DNA of 5,912 bases. Origin: BM714 sp964644525 (GTDB lineage: Bacteria > Bacillota > Clostridia > Peptostreptococcales > BM714). The stretch spans positions 1-5,912 of the forward strand of contig CAZXWC010000092.1 of assembly GCA_964644525.1 (NCBI GenBank), given 5' to 3'. How positions within the stretch are numbered: the first letter of the stretch is position 1; every line of letters starts with the position of its first letter. Both the position numbers and the translations under genes were made by a program. This document shows, one piece after another, positions 1-5,912 of this stretch. The notes under the pieces were generated by a model. That model ran no database searches and was not told the origin of the DNA. It saw nothing but the letters and a program-made list of their open reading frames with translations.

Positions 1-2283
1 GGAAAAGCTGTTGAATCATATACAGAATTGGAAGATCCCAGAAAGGGACTGAAAGGCAAAGCTTTTAAAATAATGAGTTTCCCGTATAAGAATAAAAAGA
101 ATGAAATTGTCGGTGTAATCGAATATGGAATAGATGTTACTGAACTCAGAATAAAGGAAGGCCAGCTAAGAGAGAGCAGGAAAAGGTATCAGGAATTGAC
201 TGAGCAGGCACCTGTTGGAATACTTTCCTGCAATAGGGACGGAGAAATCACATTTGTTAATTCTACGGTTGTTGACATGATGGGATCTCCATCCAAAGAA
301 GAGACGATGAAAATCAACATGCTTACATTCAAACCGCTTGTTGAAAGCAATATTTCTGAAAGAATAAGCAATTGCATGAAAAACAATATCGAGGATTTAT
401 TTGAGGTCAATTATGTAAGCAAATGGGGAAAAAAATCATGGGTGAAATTTGCTGTAACTCCCAAAGTATTTGAGGGACAAGTAAATGGAGCCAGTATTGT
501 AATAGACGACATAACAAAAGAAAAACAGGCTGAGATTGAACTTAAAAAAAGCGAAGAAAATTTCAGAAGCTTTTTTGATGGAAGCGATGATATATTCCTC
601 GTTTCAGACAAGCAGGGATTTATTATCCATTCAAATAAATCAGCAATAAACAAGCTGGGTTATTCAAAAGAAGAATTGCTGGGGATGAATGTTCTGGATC
701 TTCATAGCAAGGAAAATCAAAATGAAGCACATTCTATTTTTGAAAAAATGGTCGCCGGAGAAATGGACAAGTGTCCATTGCCATTGGAAACAAAGGCGGG
801 TTTTGAACTGCCCGTTGAAACAAGAATAAAATTCGGCAAATGGAATAATAACGAAAAGATATTTGCAGTATGCAAGGACCTGTCCAAGGAGCAGGAGGCT
901 TTGCAAAGGTTTAATCTTTTGTTCCAAAACAATCCTGCAGTAATGGCAATCAGCTCAATCGAAGACAATACCTATATAGATGTAAATGAAGCCTTTGTAA
1001 AAAAAACAGGTTATCGAAAGGAAGAAGTCCTTGGCAAGAGAGCGTCAGATTTGGGTCTAATTATTGACCCAAGAGTCTTTGATACGGCAAAAGAGGAACT
1101 GATGGAAAGAAGAACAATTAAAAATTATGAAATGAAAATTAGGACCAAGTGGGGAAAAGAGCTTGTTGGAATGTTTTCTGGAACTATTATAAAAAGTCAA
1201 AGCAATACATATTTTATTACTGTAATGATGGATGTTACGGAAAATAGAAGACAGCAAGAGAAGATTAAATACATGAGTTACCACGATATTTTGACAGGAG
1301 TCTACAACAGAAGGTATTTTGAAGACAGACTGATAAGATTGGAAAAATCAAACAGCAGAGCAGGTGTAATTGTAGCTGACGTAAATGGCTTGAAACTTAT
1401 AAACGACGCCTTTGGTCATGAAAAAGGGGACGAGCTGTTGAAGCTGGTGGCGAGAAAAATTTGCCAAGCTTTTGGTGAAGATGCAATTGTTTCAAGAATA
1501 GGCGGGGATGAGTTTGCCGTAATACTCGAAAACCAAAATTGTGCTCAGACAAAGGAATATGTAACAAAAGTGAAGACCATGCTGGAAAATGAAAAAATCG
1601 GATCTATTGGAGTATCGGTTTCATTCGGCTGCCAAAGCAGGAATGTCGACGGCATAGGAATATATCAGGTATTCAGGCAGGCGGATGAAAGCATGTATAA
1701 GAACAAGCTTATCGAAAGCAAGAGCATGAGACATCAGACGGTAAAAATGATAATGCAGACCTTGTTTGAAAAAAGCAATAGAGAACGAGAACATTCCGAG
1801 AGAGTTAGCAATTTGAGTAATGAAATAGGACTTGCTTTGGGGCTTAAAGAAAAGCAGTTGAATGAATTGAAAATTGCGGCTCTGATGCACGACATAGGCA
1901 AAATTTCCGTAGATTCAAGCATTTTGGATAAGCCGGGCAAGCTTGAAGATAGAGAATTATATACTATCAAAAGGCATCCTGAAGTGGGATACCAGATTTT
2001 AAGCAAAATAAATGAATATGCCATGATGGCAAACTATGTTTTGCAGCATCATGAGCGTTGGGATGGAAAGGGCTACCCAAGCGGAGTTAAAGGTGAAAAA
2101 ATATATTTGGAATCAAGGATTATTGCAATTGCAGATGCATATGATGCAATGACTTCCGAGCGTACTTACAGAAAAGCCCTTTCAAAGGAAGAAGCAATAA
2201 AAGAGATAAGAGACAACGCTGGCAAGCAATTTGACCCTGAGATTGCAATTGTTGCAATAGAAAAAGTCTTAAAAGGGAAATAA
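1..2283 (+). CDS. Multi-PAS GGDEF/HD-GYP cyclic di-GMP signalling protein, 5' end missing
   Basis: The protein is a cytosolic sensor that probably both makes (GGDEF) and hydrolyses (HD-GYP) cyclic di-GMP. The frame is open at base 1, so the gene starts upstream; the TTG at base 28 lies inside a PAS domain and is not a credible start. Counting codons from base 1 (760 residues visible), I see the tail of one PAS domain (to about residue 50, ending GIDVTEL), then PAS domains at about 61-175, 187-297 and 304-417, each ending in a PAC-like D-[IVL]-[TS] strand. GGDEF spans about 426-575, with D460 in DVNGLK, IND, GH..GD and an intact GGDEF at 501-505. The RxxD inhibitory site five residues upstream is absent (GEDA instead). 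HD-GYP spans about 590-755, with H598, HDIGK at 630-634, H659, HH at 683-684, GYP at 691-693 and D712. Both catalytic modules look intact. No membrane segment is seen in the visible part. The gene ends TAATAA. The PAS ligands cannot be read from the sequence. Confidence 0.95.
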   Translation, partial: GKAVESYTELEDPRKGLKGKAFKIMSFPYKNKKNEIVGVIEYGIDVTELRIKEGQLRESRKRYQELTEQAPVGILSCNRDGEITFVNSTVVDMMGSPSKEETMKINMLTFKPLVESNISERISNCMKNNIEDLFEVNYVSKWGKKSWVKFAVTPKVFEGQVNGASIVIDDITKEKQAEIELKKSEENFRSFFDGSDDIFLVSDKQGFIIHSNKSAINKLGYSKEELLGMNVLDLHSKENQNEAHSIFEKMVAGEMDKCPLPLETKAGFELPVETRIKFGKWNNNEKIFAVCKDLSKEQEALQRFNLLFQNNPAVMAISSIEDNTYIDVNEAFVKKTGYRKEEVLGKRASDLGLIIDPRVFDTAKEELMERRTIKNYEMKIRTKWGKELVGMFSGTIIKSQSNTYFITVMMDVTENRRQQEKIKYMSYHDILTGVYNRRYFEDRLIRLEKSNSRAGVIVADVNGLKLINDAFGHEKGDELLKLVARKICQAFGEDAIVSRIGGDEFAVILENQNCAQTKEYVTKVKTMLENEKIGSIGVSVSFGCQSRNVDGIGIYQVFRQADESMYKNKLIESKSMRHQTVKMIMQTLFEKSNREREHSERVSNLSNEIGLALGLKEKQLNELKIAALMHDIGKISVDSSILDKPGKLEDRELYTIKRHPEVGYQILSKINEYAMMANYVLQHHERWDGKGYPSGVKGEKIYLESRIIAIADAYDAMTSERTYRKALSKEEAIKEIRDNAGKQFDPEIAIVAIEKVLKGK

Positions 2284-2460
2284 TAAGAAAAAACGAGTGA
2301 CTCAAATGATGAAATACGGTAAAGAATAATTAATGTGACAGCAAAATGTTGAAGGTCCCGCAGTTATTATTATTAAAAGAGCACAAGAAATTGCCGGTTT
2401 TTCAGACTCTGATTTTATGCAAATTTGAATGATTTAAATTGCCAACGATAAAATTCCTAC

Positions 2461-2465
2461 AGGAG
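2461..2465 (+). promoter_or_regulatory. Ribosome binding site AGGAG for the Cache-GGEEF gene
   Basis: AGGAG lies six bases before the ATG at 2472. It decides the start: an in-frame TTG at 2439 would add eleven residues but has no comparable site before it, and the strong AGGAG would then sit inside the coding region. Confidence 0.85.
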
Positions 2466-2471
2466 ATCAAT

Positions 2472-4022
2472 ATGAAATTCGATTTTAAAAAACATGAATG
2501 TATAATTTGGGGGATATTTTCGATTCTAGTATTAACAATTTGCATTTTTGGCATGTTTGCCACAAAAGAAAGTTACCAAGAAACAAGAAGTTCTTTTTTA
2601 AGGATGGATATAAAAAACTTTGAAGGCAAAGTGAACTCCACCATAAAAACCTATGAATCTTTTTCCAATTATATTTATGATGAAATACAAGGTGATGAAA
2701 AAATATTATCTATTGTAAGCCGGGCAAATATTGCTGATGAAAAGGAAAAAGAAAAACTAAGGCAGGAATTATTGGCTCTTCTAAATGCAAGGTATGAAAA
2801 TATGAGAAAGCATGAATTTCGCCAATTGCACTTTCATTTGCCGAATACAGAAAGTTTTCTCAGAGTTCACTGTCCTGAAAAATACGGGGATCTTTTGATT
2901 GATGTCCGTGAAAGCGTAAGACTTGTGAACGAAAATGAAGAATATATATCGGGCTTTGAAGAAGGCAGAATATTCAATGGCTACAGGTATGTGTACCCAT
3001 TGAAATACAAGGGTGAGCATATAGGTTCTGTAGAGGTTTCAATATCGATAGCTTCTGTTCTTGAAGTGCTTTCAAATCTTTATCCTGATTCGGACTTTAA
3101 TTTTATAATTAGTAAATCGATTGTGGAGGATAAGGTTTTTAAGTCGCAGCTTGACAATTACGCAGACTCGTTAATATCTGAACATTATTATATAGACAAA
3201 GAAGTGAAAAATGTTTTAGACAAATACAATACTATGATGCCTGATGAGAAAAACAGTTTTATGGACTGCATAAAAAGCAGTTTTGCCAATAAACTCACAG
3301 GTGAAAGTTTTGTGGAAACCTGCAGATATAATGATTTGGATTATATGTTTAAATTTATCTCCGTAAAAAATTTCAAAAAAGAGCATGTAGCCTACTTAAT
3401 ATCGATGCGTAAAGGGGAAAAATATAGAAATCTTGATAGATATATGCAGATACAAATAGTATTGATAGCCGTTTTAGCAATTTTCCTTATAATTGTGGGG
3501 TATACCTTTGCGCGCAACAACAGGAGACTCAGAAAAAATTCTGAGACGGATAATCTTACAAAATTGTACAACAGGAATAAATTTTATAATATTGCAGAAA
3601 AGGAATTGATGCGGTGCCAACGTTATGGATACATGTCATCGCTTATTATGATGGATATTGATCATTTCAAAAATATAAATGACTCTTACGGGCATGAAGT
3701 GGGAGACAAGGTATTAAAGGATTTGTCTAAACTGGTATTGGGAAATATACGAAGTTCAGATATATTTGCAAGATGGGGAGGGGAGGAGTTTGTTATATTT
3801 CTTCCACATACAGACAGGAACAAATCGTTTGAAATGGCCGAAAAAATAAGAACATTGGTTGATGAAACAAAAGATGGTTATTTTAAAGATGTTACGGTCA
3901 GCATAGGGGTTTCGTCAGTAGATACTGAAAACAATAATATTGATTTTGCAATCAGCCAAGCGGACGAGGCCATGTACAGGGCGAAAGAAAAGGGCAGAAA
4001 CCAAGTTTGCTGTAAAGATTGA
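2472..4022 (+). CDS. Membrane-bound diguanylate cyclase with extracytoplasmic Cache-like sensor
   Basis: The predicted enzyme joins two GTP into cyclic di-GMP in response to a signal sensed outside the membrane. The start at ATG 2472 (516 residues) follows an AGGAG site. Hydrophobic segments at about residues 10-30 and 327-347 flank a region of about 295 residues outside the membrane. That region carries RQLHFHLP (117-124), GFEEGR (161-166) and GSVEVS (184-190), a pattern I recognise from Cache-type sensors of bacterial diguanylate cyclases and histidine kinases; the exact Cache subfamily is from memory and uncertain. About 15 residues separate the second membrane segment from the GGDEF domain, with no HAMP or PAS between. 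The GGDEF domain (about 360-516) has NLTKLYNR, D395 in DIDHFK, IND, GH..GD, RSSD at 427-430 (intact inhibitory site) and GGEEF at 436-440, followed by the usual ADEAMYRAKEKGRN end. All catalytic residues are present, so activity and product inhibition are both expected. The ligand is unknown. Confidence 0.93.
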   Translation: MKFDFKKHECIIWGIFSILVLTICIFGMFATKESYQETRSSFLRMDIKNFEGKVNSTIKTYESFSNYIYDEIQGDEKILSIVSRANIADEKEKEKLRQELLALLNARYENMRKHEFRQLHFHLPNTESFLRVHCPEKYGDLLIDVRESVRLVNENEEYISGFEEGRIFNGYRYVYPLKYKGEHIGSVEVSISIASVLEVLSNLYPDSDFNFIISKSIVEDKVFKSQLDNYADSLISEHYYIDKEVKNVLDKYNTMMPDEKNSFMDCIKSSFANKLTGESFVETCRYNDLDYMFKFISVKNFKKEHVAYLISMRKGEKYRNLDRYMQIQIVLIAVLAIFLIIVGYTFARNNRRLRKNSETDNLTKLYNRNKFYNIAEKELMRCQRYGYMSSLIMMDIDHFKNINDSYGHEVGDKVLKDLSKLVLGNIRSSDIFARWGGEEFVIFLPHTDRNKSFEMAEKIRTLVDETKDGYFKDVTVSIGVSSVDTENNNIDFAISQADEAMYRAKEKGRNQVCCKD

Positions 4023-4130
4023 TTTGTATTCACAACTATAAATTTACCGTATTAGTATTATTTTCCGTTGATATGACTTTCAAAAGAGCAAGCCAGGTGG
4101 GTTTAGATTCATTCATCCTGCATAGGGTAT

Positions 4131-4136
4131 TATAAT
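4131..4136 (+). promoter_or_regulatory. Possible -10 box (TATAAT) upstream of the PAS-PocR gene
   Basis: A perfect TATAAT lies about 100 bases before the ATG at 4235. The -35 position at 17-base spacing reads TTCATT, a poor match to TTGACA, and there is no TGn extension. In such A/T-rich DNA a chance match is likely. If real, the transcript would carry a leader of roughly 90 bases, in which I see no recognisable riboswitch. Confidence 0.25.
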
Positions 4137-4223
4137 TGTTAGAAGGTAAAATTATGGCAAAAGGCTATTTGTATATATTTAAATAATATATGAGAGGTAA
4201 AGTATAGTGGAGTCTCATTATAC

Positions 4224-4230
4224 AAGGTGG
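4224..4230 (+). promoter_or_regulatory. Ribosome binding site AAGGTGG for the PAS-PocR gene
   Basis: AAGGTGG ends four bases before the ATG at 4235, and its AAGG core lies seven bases before it. The spacing fits a functional though not perfect Shine-Dalgarno sequence and supports this ATG as the start. Confidence 0.65.
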
Positions 4231-4234
4231 CTTT

Positions 4235-5878
4235 ATGGATGTTAATTTGAATGAATCAATTATTAAAAATTCTCGGGAATCTATTGCGTGCCATAAAATA
4301 ATCTGCGACGAGAAGGGCATGCCGGTGGATTACCAAATTATTGCTGTGAACCCAGCTTATGAAAAACGTACAGGTTTTGATTCGGACCATTTGCTTGGAA
4401 GAAAAATAACAGAAATAATTCCCGGTATTGAAAACGATTGCCATGATTGGATTGCAACCTATGGGGAAATTGCGCTGAAGGGTGGGACGAAGGAATTCAA
4501 ACGTTTTTTCGATTCTGTAAACGAATATGAAAACTTAAAAATTTATTCGCCGCAAAAAGAATATTTCATTACAATGTTTGATGGTGTAATAAGTCAGGAC
4601 GAGAGAAAAGAAAGCTTTGACAAAGAGGATTTGAGCATAAATGATATTATAGATATTCCGGAAATACAAATGTTGGCGGATGAATTCAATAAAATTACAA
4701 ATATTGCAATGGCCATAGGAAACAAGAAAGGTGACTTAATAATTCAATCAGGTTTTCAGGATATTTGCAAAAATTTTCATAGGAAAAATCCCATATCAAA
4801 CAAGAATTGTATCGAGAGCGACGTCAAGCTGTTTGATGGCGTTTTTTACGGAAGACCTATTAAATACAAATGCTTGAACAATATGTGGGACATAGCAACC
4901 CCTATAATAATTGAGGGGAAAATTCTCGGATCAGTTTATTTGGGACAATTTATTTACGATGATGATTTCTTGGATTATAAAATTTTTAAAAAACAGGCAA
5001 AACTTTATGGTTACGATGAAAAAAGCTATTTGCGAGCTCTTGATAAAGTGCCGGTAGTCAGCCATGGTTACATTGAGAAAGTAATGAATTTCTATGTTAA
5101 ATTTGCTAATATAGTAGCGCTTTTGGGCTATAAGAATCTGAATATAAAGACTGCAAAAGAAAAACAGGATAAGCTGCTTATGTATTTGCGGGAATCAGAA
5201 AAAAAATTTAAAAAAACACTGGAGAAAATACCGGATACAATTTTGCTTTTTGATAAAAACAACAATATTCTTTATGCAAATCAAGAAATATTAAAAATTT
5301 CCGGGAAAAGTGCTTCGTATTTTATTGGAAAAAAAGCTGATAAAATATGGGATAGGGACAACGCTGAGTTGTACCTGCCTTCATTGAAAAAAGCAATGGA
5401 TACAAATATTAGTCAATCAATTGAAATTGAAGTGACCTATTCGAAATACGAGACAAAAAACTTGAAAATAACCTTCATACCTGTTATTGAAGACAAAAGC
5501 GATTTAGAAATAATTGGGGTAATACATGATGATACGGAACGCAAGAAAATCGATAAAGAAAGAATGCGTCAGGACAATCTAATCAAAGAAATGGGGGAGG
5601 TAGCCAAAATTGGCGGATGGGAAATCAATACCGTTTCTGGAGAAATAGCATGGTCTGACGAGGTTAAAAAAATACACGATTGTAATCCCCAAGAGCCTAT
5701 GGATGTCAATGATGGAGTAAGTTTCTATGTTGATGATTCAAAGGTTAAAATTGAAAATGCCATCAAGGCGGCTGTTGAGTATGCTAAACCTTATGATATT
5801 GAAGCTGAGATAATTACTGCGAAAGGGAAGAAGAAATGGGTCAGGACTATAGGTATTGATCGTGTCAAGTTACTGTAG
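4235..5878 (+). CDS. PAS-PocR-PAS-PAS sensor protein ending inside a PAS domain; probably truncated
   Basis: The gene encodes a soluble 547-residue sensor protein with no recognisable output domain. The start at ATG 4235 follows AAGGTGG. Domains in order: an N-terminal PAS (about 1-125, with NPAYEKRTGF and LLGRKITEIIPG); a PocR domain (about 130-310) with ICKNFH, C192 before ESD, YKC at 213 followed by NNMWD, PIIIEGKILG and GQF at 237-239; a probable coiled coil (about 290-330); a PAS (about 326-437, ending GVIHDDTERKK); and a PAS_3-type domain from about 452 with GGWEI, then KKKWVRTIG. PocR domains are known from the Citrobacter/Salmonella propanediol regulator and are predicted to sense small hydrocarbon derivatives. 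C178, C192 and C213 sit in the pattern typical of that family. The last PAS stops at TAG one or two strands before its expected end. Such front ends usually lead into GGDEF, HD-GYP or a histidine kinase, so I infer a broken gene or a sequencing error. A genuine short sensor protein is the alternative. Confidence 0.85.
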   Translation: MDVNLNESIIKNSRESIACHKIICDEKGMPVDYQIIAVNPAYEKRTGFDSDHLLGRKITEIIPGIENDCHDWIATYGEIALKGGTKEFKRFFDSVNEYENLKIYSPQKEYFITMFDGVISQDERKESFDKEDLSINDIIDIPEIQMLADEFNKITNIAMAIGNKKGDLIIQSGFQDICKNFHRKNPISNKNCIESDVKLFDGVFYGRPIKYKCLNNMWDIATPIIIEGKILGSVYLGQFIYDDDFLDYKIFKKQAKLYGYDEKSYLRALDKVPVVSHGYIEKVMNFYVKFANIVALLGYKNLNIKTAKEKQDKLLMYLRESEKKFKKTLEKIPDTILLFDKNNNILYANQEILKISGKSASYFIGKKADKIWDRDNAELYLPSLKKAMDTNISQSIEIEVTYSKYETKNLKITFIPVIEDKSDLEIIGVIHDDTERKKIDKERMRQDNLIKEMGEVAKIGGWEINTVSGEIAWSDEVKKIHDCNPQEPMDVNDGVSFYVDDSKVKIENAIKAAVEYAKPYDIEAEIITAKGKKKWVRTIGIDRVKLL

Positions 5879-5912
5879 GAAAAAAAGAATAAGAGAATAC
5901 GCCACTTTTTCA
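5879..5912 (+). other. Possible continuation of the PAS-PocR gene beyond its TAG stop, to the window edge
   Basis: The same frame stays open after the TAG at 5876-5878 and reads EKKNKRIRHFF up to the edge. The frame one base later is open from 5853 to the edge and ends REYATFS. Either resembles the last strand of a PAS_3 domain (compare the common endings RI.GFFQDIT and VYGTFQDIT). Only about a dozen codons are available, so this is suggestive, not proof. A run of seven A at 5880-5886 is a plausible place for a length error. Confidence 0.35.

Noticed and set aside
2295..2303. Nine-base palindrome GAGTGACTC just after the first gene
   Set aside because: The arms are four bases with a one-base centre, which cannot fold as a hairpin, and no T run follows, so it is not a terminator; no second copy was noticed to suggest an operator.
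189..2305. Minus-strand open frames of 60-96 codons opposite the first gene
   Set aside because: They lie entirely antisense to a strongly conserved coding region, show no domain pattern, and are shadows of it.
2391..2419. Possible promoter TTGCCG-17-TTTATG before the Cache-GGEEF gene
   Set aside because: The -35 matches four of six bases and the -10 only three of six; this is expected by chance in A/T-rich DNA.
2333..2429. Short peptide-like reading in the gap after the first gene (after ATG TGA: QQNVEGPAVIII...QEIAGFSDSDFMQI)
   Set aside because: It looks mildly protein-like and could be a gene remnant, but it has an immediate in-frame TGA, no ribosome binding site and no family I recognise; at under 35 codons, chance is enough to explain it.
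2439..2471. Longer TTG start for the Cache-GGEEF gene
   Set aside because: It has no ribosome binding site, and ATG 2472 has a strong one and places a normal short Lys-rich segment before the first membrane helix.
4023..4234. Cyclic di-GMP riboswitch or terminator in the gap before the PAS-PocR gene
   Set aside because: I looked for the conserved GEMM blocks and for a G+C-rich hairpin with a T run and found neither; the CAGG/CCTG pair at about 4094-4120 has a 19-base loop, and GTATA/TATAC at 4202-4223 has only a five-base stem.

Overview
The window looks like part of a low-G+C, probably anaerobic Firmicutes (Clostridia-type) chromosome. The evidence is the A/T-rich sequence, an AGGAG-type ribosome binding site, and domain types common in that group: multi-PAS GGDEF/HD-GYP proteins with the D-V-N-G-L-K variant of the GGDEF signature, and a PocR sensory domain. 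This placement is an inference from sequence style; nothing here identifies a genus.

Layout: three large genes lie on the + strand and fill almost the whole window. (1) Bases 1-2283 are the 3' part of a gene that begins upstream of the window. It encodes several PAS domains followed by GGDEF and HD-GYP, so it can potentially both make and degrade cyclic di-GMP. (2) Bases 2472-4022 encode a membrane-anchored diguanylate cyclase with a large extracytoplasmic Cache-like sensor and a canonical GGEEF domain with an RxxD inhibitory site. (3) Bases 4235-5878 encode a soluble PAS-PocR-PAS-PAS protein that stops at a TAG inside its last PAS domain, before any output domain. The two gaps (188 and 212 bases) show no convincing terminator, riboswitch or RNA gene. 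The genes are probably separate transcription units or a loosely spaced group rather than a tightly coupled operon.

How they may work together: all three are input-output signalling proteins. The first two clearly feed the cyclic di-GMP pool, one from cytosolic PAS inputs and one from an external ligand. The third has sensors only in its current form, but its architecture is the usual front end of a GGDEF, HD-GYP or histidine kinase protein. No phage, insertion sequence, CRISPR array, tRNA or rRNA is visible. The point most worth checking is the broken end of the third gene: both the same frame and the +1 frame read open past the TAG to the window edge, and both resemble the missing end of a PAS domain.
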